Notes under the pieces: model-generated
Told to the model about the DNA's origin: nothing
The model's input: the letters and a program-made list of their open reading frames with translations, nothing else
Database searches by the model: none
Part shown: positions 6,713 to 13,648 of the stretch, piece by piece
Position numbering within the stretch: the stretch's first letter is position 1
Layout of the letters: every line of letters begins with the position of its first letter
Assembly: GCA_964598355.1 (NCBI GenBank)
Contig: CAZRBN010000017.1
Location: 1-19,961, forward strand
DNA: 19,961 bases
Direction: 5' to 3'
Source: DASQJJ01 sp964598355
GTDB taxonomy: Bacteria; Patescibacteriota; Microgenomatia; Levybacterales; UBA12049
Position numbers and translations under genes: made by a program

Positions 6713-7267
6713 CTAAAGTTCCACTGGTTCAAAAACATCTTGTCCTTCTTTGTCTTTTTTAGACTTATATAACCTGCCTTTTTGCTCAAGGACTCGTCGT
6801 GGGAAAAGAATTCCTTGCAGGTGGTCGTATTCATGCTGCAAAATGGTTGCATAAAATCCAGAGAAAAATGCTTCATGCTGCTCACCTTTTTCATCCATCC
6901 ATGTCATTCTTACTTTTTTTGCCCGTTTGACTGTTCCCCAAATAATTTTGAGTGAGAGACAACCTTCTAATTTTTCCTTTTCTTCTTTTTTCTTTTTTGT
7001 AGGTTTTACTTCTCTTTCAGGCATCAGCTCCAAAACAGGATTTATATAGATATCAAAAGGAGCTTCTTCATCTGGTTTAACAATAAAGATTTGGACAGAC
7101 TTGTCGACTTGAGGTGCTGCAAGACCAATGCCTTCAGGGTCTTTTTGTGCAACAAGAGTTTCTTTCATGTCCTCAATGAATTTCAAAACTCCGTCATCTA
7201 TTTTTTCAACAATTTTTGCCTGCGCTCCCAAAACCGGATTTGGTGCCTGAATGACATCTAATATCAT
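6713..7267 (-). CDS. def: peptide deformylase
   Basis: Removes the N-formyl group from nascent proteins at the ribosome. All three deformylase motifs are present: GIGLAAPQV (46-54), EGCLS with the metal ligand C103, and QHEYDHLQG with H145, catalytic E146 and H149. At 184 residues it is a usual length. A lysine/glutamate-rich stretch (about 86-100, KPTKKKKEEKEK) before motif 2 is an unusual charged loop. The gene forms a pair with fmt downstream, so formylation and deformylation are encoded together. An extended -10 (TGATATAAT) stands so close to the ATG that the predicted transcript starts at or within a base of the start codon, suggesting leaderless translation. No Shine-Dalgarno is present. 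Confidence 0.96.
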   Translation of the reverse strand: MILDVIQAPNPVLGAQAKIVEKIDDGVLKFIEDMKETLVAQKDPEGIGLAAPQVDKSVQIFIVKPDEEAPFDIYINPVLELMPEREVKPTKKKKEEKEKLEGCLSLKIIWGTVKRAKKVRMTWMDEKGEQHEAFFSGFYATILQHEYDHLQGILFPRRVLEQKGRLYKSKKDKEGQDVFEPVEL

Positions 7268-7273
7268 GAGGCT

Positions 7274-7282
7274 ATTATATCA
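7274..7282 (-). promoter_or_regulatory. extended -10 promoter of def (leaderless)
   Basis: The minus strand reads TGATATAAT (7282-7274), a perfect -10 with the TG extension. Seven bases downstream lies the A of the def ATG (7267). The same nonamer, followed by a similar AG-C context, stands before the HD gene at 13629. Confidence 0.6.
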
Positions 7283-7299
7283 TATGCTTTCTTACTTTC

Positions 7300-7328
7300 T
7301 TGACAGAAGTAACAACCTTAACCATACT
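7300..7328 (+). promoter_or_regulatory. promoter of the three-gene membrane operon (leaderless)
   Basis: A perfect TTGACA (7300-7305), a 17-base spacer and CATACT (7323-7328) form a sigma70-like promoter. The predicted start, about 7 bases further, falls on the ATG at 7335. No Shine-Dalgarno precedes that ATG. This supports 7335 over the in-frame ATG at 7251, which would overlap def. Confidence 0.6.
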
Positions 7329-7334
7329 AATATT

Positions 7335-7736
7335 ATGTCTCCGTTTTTTCTTTTTTTTATTGGTTTTACGATAGGTGCTTTTGTGGAATACAGTTTAGCA
7401 ATGCTCTTGGATTTTTTTGAAAAAAAACCATTACGGCTCCCTAAAGCATATACACTTGGGAAAAAGATTAGCCTTTTTTCTTTACCAATATGGGGACTTA
7501 TTGCATTGCTTTTTCTCAAGGGAACAGGCTCTTGGGTATTACTTTTTCTTTATTCGGCTGTTATCGGAACATTCTTAGAGGGTATGATGGGTCTTGCTAT
7601 CCATAAAATTTTTGGAGTTAGATTATGGACATATCATCATGCAACAATAGGAAATTTTACGAGTCTGTATTCATTACCATATTGGGGAGCTGCAGGTATT
7701 GTTTTTACCTTTATTGGTAAAATAATTGGTATATGA
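7335..7736 (+). CDS. small membrane protein resembling CmpB-type permeases (PF06541)
   Basis: A 133-aa protein with about four membrane segments. The pattern SLFSLPIWGLIALLF, then GTFLEGMMGLAIHKIFGVRLWTY and later SLYSLPYWGAAG resembles the repeated S-L-x-x-x-P-x-WG motifs and the central E-x-x-x-G...W-x-Y segment of the ABC_trans_CmpB family (PF06541), whose function is poorly known. The start at 7335 follows from the promoter position; the upstream in-frame ATG at 7251 lies beyond the promoter. Its TGA overlaps the next ATG (ATGA), implying coupled translation with the two lycopene-cyclase-like genes. No ATPase partner is present, so a transporter role is not supported by context. Confidence 0.6.
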   Translation: MSPFFLFFIGFTIGAFVEYSLAMLLDFFEKKPLRLPKAYTLGKKISLFSLPIWGLIALLFLKGTGSWVLLFLYSAVIGTFLEGMMGLAIHKIFGVRLWTYHHATIGNFTSLYSLPYWGAAGIVFTFIGKIIGI

Positions 7737-8065
7737 GTATACTTTTTGATCTGTTAAATTACCCTTACGTTCGTTGGCACCTTATTTTTACCATTATTCC
7801 TACTCTTCTCTCATGGCTATTTTGGGGTAAGTATTTACTTAGGTATAAAAAAACAATTTTATTGATTGCTTTTTGCGGAGTGGTTTACGGGACTGCTTGG
7901 GATATTATTGGATCGGTCATTTTCCATTTATGGTTTTATGATGGAACAAAACACATAGGTTTTCCACTTGCTGGCTTACCATGGGGGGAGTACCTTTATA
8001 TGTTTCTTATTCCTCAAGAATTCACCATTATGATTTTAATTGCTCGTAAATATATTCCACAATAA
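7733..8065 (+). CDS. lycopene-cyclase-domain-like membrane protein, subunit 1
   Basis: 110 residues with three predicted membrane helices. The segment GTAWDIIGSVIFHLWFYDG followed by HIGFPLAGLPWGEYLYMF matches the layout of the CrtYc/CrtYd/CarR-type lycopene cyclase domain: WD-x-x-G, W-x-Y, then a glycine and an LP-x-x-E segment. The usual PxEE acidic pair is reduced to one glutamate (PWGEY). In actinobacteria and archaea two such small subunits act as a heterodimeric lycopene beta-cyclase in the membrane. Here the second subunit follows with a 1-base overlap, but no carotenoid synthesis gene is nearby. The domain relationship is fairly good; cyclase activity is doubtful. Confidence 0.6.
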   Translation: MSILFDLLNYPYVRWHLIFTIIPTLLSWLFWGKYLLRYKKTILLIAFCGVVYGTAWDIIGSVIFHLWFYDGTKHIGFPLAGLPWGEYLYMFLIPQEFTIMILIARKYIPQ

Positions 8066-8397
8066 TGAAATTTCTATACATACTTTATTTATTGTTATTT
8101 GCTTTTCCTCCGGCTTTTCTTTTAATAAAGTTATATAAAAAACATATTCAAAAACAATTGAGGCTTGTTTTTCTATCTGTAATTATTATTACTTTACATT
8201 TTACAATATCTGATCCTGTAGGTACTGTTTGGAAAGCCTGGATATATGATACACAAAGGAATTTAGGAATCTATATTACCGGAGGAGCAATAGAAACGAT
8301 ACTTCTTGGAATTGTAACTGGAGTTCTTTTTGGATTTTTTATTGCTGAATTTTCTGAAAGGGAAGAAAAGAAAAAATCCTTCTGGCCTCTTTGGTAA
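8065..8397 (+). CDS. lycopene-cyclase-domain-like membrane protein, subunit 2
   Basis: 110 residues, three predicted helices and a charged C-terminal tail (SEREEKKKSFWPLW). The block ISDPVGTVWKAWIYDT, then NLGIYITGGAIETILLG parallels the preceding protein and the CrtY-type domain (D-x-x-G, W-x-Y, G, acidic motif). Only one glutamate of the usual pair remains (AIETIL). The start codon overlaps the previous stop by one base (TAATG), so the pair is probably made in equal amounts and acts as a heterodimer. The gene ends 3 bases before the stop of the convergent O-antigen ligase gene. Substrate unknown. Confidence 0.55.
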   Translation: MKFLYILYLLLFAFPPAFLLIKLYKKHIQKQLRLVFLSVIIITLHFTISDPVGTVWKAWIYDTQRNLGIYITGGAIETILLGIVTGVLFGFFIAEFSEREEKKKSFWPLW

Positions 8398-8400
8398 CAC

Positions 8401-10725
8401 TTATTCTTCTTTCCAAGACCGGAGGGTATCGTGGATTTTTAGATTGTCTGTAGGGTCCATGTTGGCAAGAATAAAGTGCATGGTATTTACTGCTTTTGTT
8501 TCTGCGTCAGGATTTACCAGGTGACCATTTTTATCTGTAGCTAATTGGTGATAGTAGAGCCCTAATGCATAGTATGCATCACGATAATCAGGTTTTAGCT
8601 TGACTGTTTGCTCCAGTGTGTCAACAGCTTTTTGTACATTGCCATTTTGTGCATATAGCAATCCTAAGTTATAGGCAACTTTTGCATCAGTTGGAGCAAG
8701 TTGATTAGCTTTTTGGATTGCCTCAAGAGCTAACGGGAGAAATTGGGAATCCAGCTGAGAAAGCGTGTAGAGTACACGCACACGTGTTTTCCAATAGGTT
8801 ATGACATTGGGATGTGCTTTTACCAATTCGTTGCTTGTCTGAAGTGCTTCTTGTGCTAATTTAGATCCATTTTGGGTATCTTTTTGCTGAATAAGAGCAG
8901 CTGCTAAAACAGCATCATTGACAGACATCTCGTCTTGGAAAACAGGCTCTGATGGCCGTGTTGCAACTGCATCATGTAAATATGAGTACGCTGCTTGGTA
9001 TTCATTGGCATGGTCAAAATTTTGTCCAAGAGCATAGGATGTATCGGCAAGCCAGAATCTAATAAGGACAATAGCAAAATAACAGGTAGCAAGGCCTACT
9101 CCTCCCAAAATAATCCATTGTACCTCGTTTGTTTTTTTGAAAGATTTTGCAGATTTTGGAAATGCAAAAAAACGATTGGTATCGAGCATATCTTCTGCGA
9201 AGAAAACAAATGCAGGCGTTAGGAAAAGGAAAATATTCATAATAACAACCGAAAATCCAAAAAAATTAGTGACGAGGATGCCAATGTAGGCTGCAAGAAG
9301 AGCAGCTAGTAAAATTCGAGATTCGAAATTCGAAGCAAGAAACAAATTAGAATTTTTTAAATTTGAATGTTCAAAATGTTTTGAATTTTGAGCATTATTA
9401 TTTTGAATTTGTTTAGAATTTTGATATTCGATATTCGAATTTGATTTTAGTAACTGTTTTATTGCTACAAACAAAAACACTCCTAGCATTGCCGTGTAGG
9501 TTAAAAATCCAGCTCCACCACTCGTAGCCAGATAGTTGAGGAATTCATTGTGTGCTTTATTGTAGAGATAATCCCACTCAGAGGTTAGGTTATGTCCCAC
9601 GGGCCGGTATTGGTAATAGGCGAAGGCAAATGTCTCAACGCCACTTCCCAGTATCGGGTTATGCAGGAAAATATTCCATGCTCCTTGCCAGACAAACAAA
9701 CGGATTTTTCCTGAATCTGTTCCTCCAAATTCTTGTGTTGGCACAGCAGAGGGTACTTTTGCTGGAGTAGTGATGGTAGGTTGTGGCTTTTGATGGACAA
9801 AAAGTTTGGCTACTCCGTCAGGGCTAAAGAAAGACAATTGTGAAATAGGGGATCCTACAAAGAAAGTAAACAGAGCAATACTACTAATAAGGAGCAATAC
9901 AGACCAGTAAGTAAAGAGTAGTTTCTTGGGAGTTACAAGCAGATCGGCAAGTTGTTTTCTTTGAGAAAAAAGGTAATATACAAAAAATATACCAAGGACA
10001 ACGACAATGCCAATAAATCCAGACCTAGCACGAGTATAGAGAAGATCAACATAAAAGAGAGCAGTAATTAATAGGAATCCTGCAGCAAGCAATCTATTTT
10101 TGTATTTTGCGTAGATAATACTAAAGGCAGTGGTAATAGGAAGCAAATAGACTAGGTAAGCAGCAAGCCAGTCTGGCTGTCCCATGGTTGAAAAAATTCT
10201 CACCTTTGGCTGGAATGCATTTGTCCAGCAAGATACATCTAATGTCCCTCGGAAGATAAGACAAGTCGGATCATAGCCAAAATGAGAAGGAAGTCCCCAC
10301 AATGCCACAAAAACTCCTGAAGCAATTGAAACAAACATATGCTTGAGGTAATCCCTTTTTTCTACGTTGGTGACAAAGGCGTAATATAAAAATGCATACG
10401 TAAGAAGGGAGAGAAATCCTCCATTAAATCTACTGTAATATCCCCAAAAAGAGGTATGTTGATCTATAGAAAAAATGGTTGAAAGAAGCTGAGAAATAAG
10501 AAAAAGCAAAATAAAAATATCTAAAGGAGTACGTTGAATTCTTATTTGGCGATCCAAAATCATTTTCCCAATCCATGATGCAGTAATAATCAGCGCCAAA
10601 CCAAAGGTAAGCCACATTTTATTGAATTCAAATAGCTCTGAAGTGTTACTGGTAAAAATAATAGGGACAAGAAAGAAAATGCCGTAGAATGACCAACGAA
10701 TGAGAAAATTTAAGAATGATAACAT
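8401..10725 (-). CDS. O-antigen ligase/polymerase (Wzy_C) protein with C-terminal TPR repeats
   Basis: A 774-aa multi-pass membrane protein. The N-terminal 350 residues hold about ten hydrophobic segments. The periplasmic Wzy_C-type motif follows (IRLFVWQGAWNIFLHNPILG, GSGVETF, then NKAHNEFLNYLATSGG) and after it more helices. The last 170 residues form tetratricopeptide repeats (AYNLGLLYAQNGNVQKAVDT, LKPDYRDAYYALGLYYHQLA). Such proteins polymerise or ligate surface polysaccharide or glycosylate proteins at the outer face of the membrane. Residues about 426-472 are an asparagine/serine/lysine-rich stretch encoded by a 140-bp palindromic repeat, lying between membrane segments. The ATG at 10725 was chosen; an in-frame TTG at 10734 lies within repeat DNA and has no Shine-Dalgarno. 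The exact substrate cannot be told. Confidence 0.88.
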   Translation of the reverse strand: MLSFLNFLIRWSFYGIFFLVPIIFTSNTSELFEFNKMWLTFGLALIITASWIGKMILDRQIRIQRTPLDIFILLFLISQLLSTIFSIDQHTSFWGYYSRFNGGFLSLLTYAFLYYAFVTNVEKRDYLKHMFVSIASGVFVALWGLPSHFGYDPTCLIFRGTLDVSCWTNAFQPKVRIFSTMGQPDWLAAYLVYLLPITTAFSIIYAKYKNRLLAAGFLLITALFYVDLLYTRARSGFIGIVVVLGIFFVYYLFSQRKQLADLLVTPKKLLFTYWSVLLLISSIALFTFFVGSPISQLSFFSPDGVAKLFVHQKPQPTITTPAKVPSAVPTQEFGGTDSGKIRLFVWQGAWNIFLHNPILGSGVETFAFAYYQYRPVGHNLTSEWDYLYNKAHNEFLNYLATSGGAGFLTYTAMLGVFLFVAIKQLLKSNSNIEYQNSKQIQNNNAQNSKHFEHSNLKNSNLFLASNFESRILLAALLAAYIGILVTNFFGFSVVIMNIFLFLTPAFVFFAEDMLDTNRFFAFPKSAKSFKKTNEVQWIILGGVGLATCYFAIVLIRFWLADTSYALGQNFDHANEYQAAYSYLHDAVATRPSEPVFQDEMSVNDAVLAAALIQQKDTQNGSKLAQEALQTSNELVKAHPNVITYWKTRVRVLYTLSQLDSQFLPLALEAIQKANQLAPTDAKVAYNLGLLYAQNGNVQKAVDTLEQTVKLKPDYRDAYYALGLYYHQLATDKNGHLVNPDAETKAVNTMHFILANMDPTDNLKIHDTLRSWKEE
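9311..9450 (-). repeat. in-frame imperfect palindromic repeat within the O-antigen ligase gene
   Basis: A 140-bp imperfect inverted repeat. The centre TTCAAAA-TG-TTTTGAA (9370-9385) is a perfect dyad. AAACAAATT (9340-9348) and AATTTGTTT (9406-9414) pair about the same midpoint, near 9377. Outside these, both arms carry runs of the ATTCGA/TCGAAT type (about 9314-9333 and 9425-9440). It remains open in the ligase frame and encodes a low-complexity N/S/K/Q stretch. The composition resembles a repeat type seen dispersed in many environmental bacterial genomes. Confidence 0.75.
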
Positions 10726-10727
10726 AA

Positions 10728-10751
10728 TTTTCAATTTTCAGTTTTCAATTT
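10728..10751 (-). repeat. TTGAAAA tandem repeat abutting the O-antigen ligase start
   Basis: Three copies of a heptamer (ATTGAAA, ACTGAAA, ATTGAAA on the minus strand) directly precede the ATG at 10725. They occupy the place where a ribosome-binding site would be, and none is visible there. The same unit is inside fmt at 6411-6440. Confidence 0.6.
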
Positions 10752-10755
10752 GCAT

Positions 10756-10842
10756 CCTTCGACTCGTTTTACTCGCTCAGGAAATAAATATTTTTATCCC
10801 TGAGCTTATTGCCTGCCATGAGCTTGTCGAATCAGTCGAAGG
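10756..10842. repeat. REP-like intergenic palindromic element
   Basis: Nested perfect inverted repeats: CCTTCGACT (10756-10764) with AGTCGAAGG (10834-10842), and GCTCAGG (10775-10781) with CCTGAGC (10799-10805). It also contains GAGCTTGTCGAA, typical of the CCCTGAGCTTGTCGAAGGG-type element common in environmental genomes. The element is flanked on both sides by TTTTCAATT. It would lie in the leader of the ligase gene. Confidence 0.65.
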
Positions 10843-10885
10843 GTTTTCAATTTTGAACTACAAAACGCTGCATTTTGATTGAAAA

Positions 10886-10891
10886 ATTATA
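10886..10891 (-). promoter_or_regulatory. candidate -10 for the O-antigen ligase gene
   Basis: A perfect TATAAT on the minus strand (10891-10886). It would give a leader of about 150 bases holding the REP-like element. No good -35 is seen, so confidence is low. Apart from this, the repeats and the mreB promoter, I see nothing more in the 290-base spacer. Confidence 0.28.
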
Positions 10892-10934
10892 AATTGCTTA
10901 ACTATCGTAGCATATTGGAACTCTCGCCTCAAGG

Positions 10935-10943
10935 TGATAGAAT
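10935..10943 (+). promoter_or_regulatory. candidate extended -10 promoter of mreB
   Basis: TGATAGAAT has the TG extension and a 5-of-6 match to TATAAT. It would start a leader of about 67 bases before the mreB ATG at 11017. It resembles the TGATATAAT elements before def and the HD gene. Confidence 0.4.
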
Positions 10944-11015
10944 GAGGGAAGAATTTCAAATTCCCAAAAAATAAAATTTTTTTATCCTAATTGGTAATTA
11001 TTGGAAATTCACAGA

Positions 11016-11225
11016 TATGTTTGATTGGTTTTTTTCACTTTTCTCCCATGATATAGGAATTGATTTAGGGNNNNNNNNNNNNNNNNNNNNNNNNNNNNNN
11101 NNNNNNNNNNNNNNNNNNNNNNNNNNNNNNNNNNNNNNNNNNNNNNNNNNNNNNNNNNNNNNNNNNNNNNTATGTTTGATTGGTTTTTTTCACTTTTCTC
11201 CCATGATATAGGAATTGATTTAGGG
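11016..11225. other. scaffold gap with duplicated 55-base contig ends
   Basis: The 55 bases at 11016-11070 are identical to 11171-11225, separated by exactly 100 Ns. Both copies contain the first 18 codons of mreB. This is best read as two contigs that overlap by 55 bases and were joined by a scaffolder without merging. The true sequence almost certainly has one copy and no gap. Confidence 0.9.
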
Positions 11226-12232
11226 ACTGCTAATACGCTTGTTCACATAAAAGGCAAGGGTATTGTTGTCCGTGAACCCTCCATGGTTGCGCGACACAAA
11301 AAAACAAAAGAAATTATCGCTATCGGATCTGAGGCTAAAAAAATGCTTGGGAAAACTCCGGCAACTATTGAGACAGTCAGACCGTTGCGCGGTGGAGTTA
11401 TTGCTGATTTTGACGCAACCGAGGCAATGATACGTCACTATATCCGACAAGTGCATGAAGTAGATAAAATACTTCCTCTTTCTTTTATTCATCCAAAAGT
11501 TGTTGTAGGAATTCCATCAAGTGTCACTGAAGTTGAAAGACGGGCTGTCTGGGAAGCGACTCTTGCAGCTGGTGCACGGGAAGCCTACCTGATTGAAGAA
11601 CCAATGGCAGCTGCGATTGGAGCAGGCCTTTCTGTCTTTCAGCCAACGGGTATGATGGTTGTTGATATTGGAGGAGGAACAACAGAAATTGCGGTGATTT
11701 CTTTGGGAGGAATTGTTGTGAGCCGGTCTTTGAAATTTGCAGGTGATGATATGGATCAAGCAATTCTCCAGTATGTCCGGCTTCGAAATGGGATGCTTTT
11801 GGGGGAGAAAACAGCGGAGGAAATAAAAATAAAAATTGGAAGTGCGTATGAAAGTTTAAGTCAAAAGTCAAAAATCAAAAGTCAAAATGAAGATAAAGAA
11901 AAAATGATGATTGTAAGAGGTCGGGATATAGAATCAGGACTTCCCAAAAGTCTTCGTTTGTCTGATGTGGATGTGAGGGAGGCTCTTTCACCAATCCTGA
12001 GTCAAATTGTTGAAGGAATTGCGGACGTTTTGGAAGAAGCGCCACCGGAGCTTACTTCTGATATTTTAGAGCATGGAATTTTGCTAACTGGAGGAGGAGC
12101 AAATTTGCTTGGTCTGGATAAGTTGATTATGGATCGGACTCATATTCCAGTTATTATTGCTGAAGATTGTCTCACTACTGTTGTGAGGGGTACTGCAAAA
12201 GTTTTGGAGGATCCTCAACTGCTGAGTAGAGT
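11172..12232 (+). CDS. mreB: rod-shape-determining protein MreB (3' end in a gap)
   Basis: Bacterial actin homologue that forms membrane-associated filaments directing lateral wall synthesis. The actin-fold motifs are clear: phosphate 1 DIGIDLGTANT near residue 12, VVGIPSSVTEVERRA, phosphate 2 MVVDIGGGTTEIAV, and the adenosine motif ILLTGGGANLLGL. The N-terminal MFDWFFSLFSHD is a membrane-binding amphipathic-type start. Between IGSAY and VRGRD there are 21 residues where E. coli MreB has about 9. The extra part (SLSQKSKIKSQN) is encoded by a heptamer array. About 354 codons are visible, up to LEDPQLLSR, so only the extreme C-terminus is lost in the 12233-12332 gap. The correct start is ATG 11017, equal to 11172 after the duplicate is collapsed. 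mreC and mreD follow. Confidence 0.95.
11861..11888 (+). repeat. four tandem TCAAAAN heptamers inside mreB
   Basis: TCAAAAG, TCAAAAA, TCAAAAG and TCAAAAT stand in perfect succession (28 bases). They encode most of an insertion of about 12 residues in a variable loop of MreB, compared with E. coli. The reading frame is kept. Confidence 0.75.
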
Positions 12233-12332
12233 NNNNNNNNNNNNNNNNNNNNNNNNNNNNNNNNNNNNNNNNNNNNNNNNNNNNNNNNNNNNNNNNNNNN
12301 NNNNNNNNNNNNNNNNNNNNNNNNNNNNNNNN
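12233..12332. other. scaffold gap of unknown true length between mreB and mreC
   Basis: Exactly 100 Ns, the usual placeholder for an unknown distance. The flanks share no visible overlap, unlike the first gap. It hides the mreB stop codon and perhaps a few bases of the intergenic region. Confidence 0.9.
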
Positions 12333-12351
12333 TCGTGCGAAGGTATTAGCT

Positions 12352-13134
12352 ATGCAACGGAAAAATTATATTTTGCCTTATACACTTCTTGTTGTTTCCA
12401 TTATTTTTTGTCTTTTTTTTATTGCTTCAAAAGGATGGTTAGGTTTTTTTGAGAATTCATTGCAACAGAGCTTTTTCTCAATTGGAGGGATGTTTCATGC
12501 TGCTTCTTCTCCAAAAACAGATATTGCAAAAATAAAAGCAGAAAACATGCGACTCTCTGAATCGCTTGCTCAAAAACAGCTTTTAGAAAATGATAATAAA
12601 GCGTTACGAGATCAATTTGAAACGACGTCTTTTGCCACAACATCACTGCTTCCAGCGCGTGTTGTTGGACAACCACAAGCAGTTCCGAATATATCATTTC
12701 CAGAAGAGCTCATTATTGATAAAGGAAAAAAAACAGGAGTAGGAAATGGGTCAGTAGTGATAGTAAAAGATAATGGGGTGGGAGAGGTGGTGCAGACAAG
12801 TGATTACTTTGCAAAGGTACGACTTGTGACTGGTAAGCAATTTGCCCTTTCTGGCAAAGATAGTGCTACAGGTGCGGTGGGAGTTATTAAAGGAATAGGA
12901 AATGGGGAAATTATCTTTGATGCAGTGCTTCTTTCAGACAATCTGCAGATTGGAGATCTTGTGGTAAGTCAAGGAAGTCAAGATATGCAAGGAAAAGGAT
13001 TTCCACCAAATATTGTAGTAGGAAAAATTACCGGAGTTGAAAAAAATCCTAGTTCGCTTTTTCAAAGGGCACGTGTCGCACCACTTATTGAGCTTTCAAA
13101 ATTATCTATAGTATTCGTGTTAAAGAATTTATGA
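12352..13134 (+). CDS. mreC: rod-shape-determining protein MreC
   Basis: 260 residues: a single N-terminal membrane segment (LPYTLLVVSIIFCLFFIASK, about 9-28), a coiled coil at about 60-95 (KIKAENMRLSESLAQKQLLE), then the beta-rich MreC core (ARVVGQPQAVP, IDKGKKTGVGNGSVVIVKD, VRLVTGKQFALSG, GDLVVSQGSQDMQGKGFPP). MreC is a bitopic membrane scaffold linking MreB filaments to PBP2 outside the membrane. The start at 12352 has GAAGG 8 bases upstream. The stop TGA overlaps the mreD ATG (ATGA). If the preceding N gap were of zero length, the gene would be in frame with mreB, but a fusion is not expected. Confidence 0.92.
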   Translation: MQRKNYILPYTLLVVSIIFCLFFIASKGWLGFFENSLQQSFFSIGGMFHAASSPKTDIAKIKAENMRLSESLAQKQLLENDNKALRDQFETTSFATTSLLPARVVGQPQAVPNISFPEELIIDKGKKTGVGNGSVVIVKDNGVGEVVQTSDYFAKVRLVTGKQFALSGKDSATGAVGVIKGIGNGEIIFDAVLLSDNLQIGDLVVSQGSQDMQGKGFPPNIVVGKITGVEKNPSSLFQRARVAPLIELSKLSIVFVLKNL

Positions 13135-13568
13135 AGTGGGTACTTGTTGTAGCAGGAATTACTTTTGGTGCACTATGTGAAGCTGTTTTTTTTAAAGTCC
13201 CTTTTGTTTTGATTGTGTTACTCCTTACGTTGGTATATATCCAAAAACCCTGGATTATTCTCTTGAGTATCCCAGCAGGTATGTTGCTTGATAGTCTTAC
13301 CTTTCGGCTCTTGGGAGAGAGTAGTCTTTTTTTTGCAATCATGATGGGATTATTTTTTGGATATGGGAAAAAATTTGAAATCCAAAGTCTGGGATTTGTG
13401 GTATTTGCGAGTTGCATTACTTCTCTTGCATATCTCTTGATTTTTGGCAGTGAACATATTGTTATCCAAACACTTTTCTCAGTAGGATTTACGGTCGTAT
13501 TCTTTATCCTTGTGTCTTTTTTAAGAGAGAAATTTGCTCCTACAAAATCTTCCTACAGTACTCGTTAA
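13131..13568 (+). CDS. mreD: rod-shape-determining protein MreD-like membrane protein
   Basis: 145 residues, nearly all hydrophobic, with four to five membrane segments and a short basic tail (LREKFAPTKSSYSTR). The conserved central segment SIPAGMLLDSLTFRLLG resembles the G-x-x-x-D-x-x core of MreD, which spans the membrane and joins MreC in the elongation complex. Sequence identity in this family is low, so the call rests on size, topology and the 4-base overlap with mreC. It is slightly shorter than the usual 160-170 residues. No strong terminator follows. Confidence 0.8.
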   Translation: MKWVLVVAGITFGALCEAVFFKVPFVLIVLLLTLVYIQKPWIILLSIPAGMLLDSLTFRLLGESSLFFAIMMGLFFGYGKKFEIQSLGFVVFASCITSLAYLLIFGSEHIVIQTLFSVGFTVVFFILVSFLREKFAPTKSSYSTR

Positions 13569-13628
13569 AAAAGGTAGGGGCTAAAAAGCCCAATATAGAC
13601 CTATAGAAGTGATTTAATGGCAAAAGTG

Positions 13629-13637
13629 TGATATAAT
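13629..13637 (+). promoter_or_regulatory. extended -10 promoter of the HD-domain gene
   Basis: TGATATAAT, a perfect -10 with TG extension, is identical to the element before def. Transcription would start near 13644, leaving about 5 bases before the ATG at 13649, so the message would be almost leaderless. No Shine-Dalgarno is present. The gene is thus likely transcribed separately from mreBCD. Confidence 0.55.
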
Positions 13638-13648
13638 AGGCACTCCTT

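Noticed and set aside
7251..7334. Upstream ATG for the first membrane-operon gene
   Set aside because: It overlaps the start of def and lies upstream of the promoter at 7300-7328; the residues added look non-native.
10726..10734. TTG start for the O-antigen ligase gene
   Set aside because: It lies within the heptamer repeat and has no ribosome-binding site; the ATG at 10725 is simpler.
11017..11211. Apparent 64-aa ORF with an X run
   Set aside because: It is the duplicated mreB start read through the 100-N gap; an assembly artefact.
13578..13591. GGGCT/AGCCC hairpin after mreD
   Set aside because: Five-base stem without a following T run; not enough for an intrinsic terminator.
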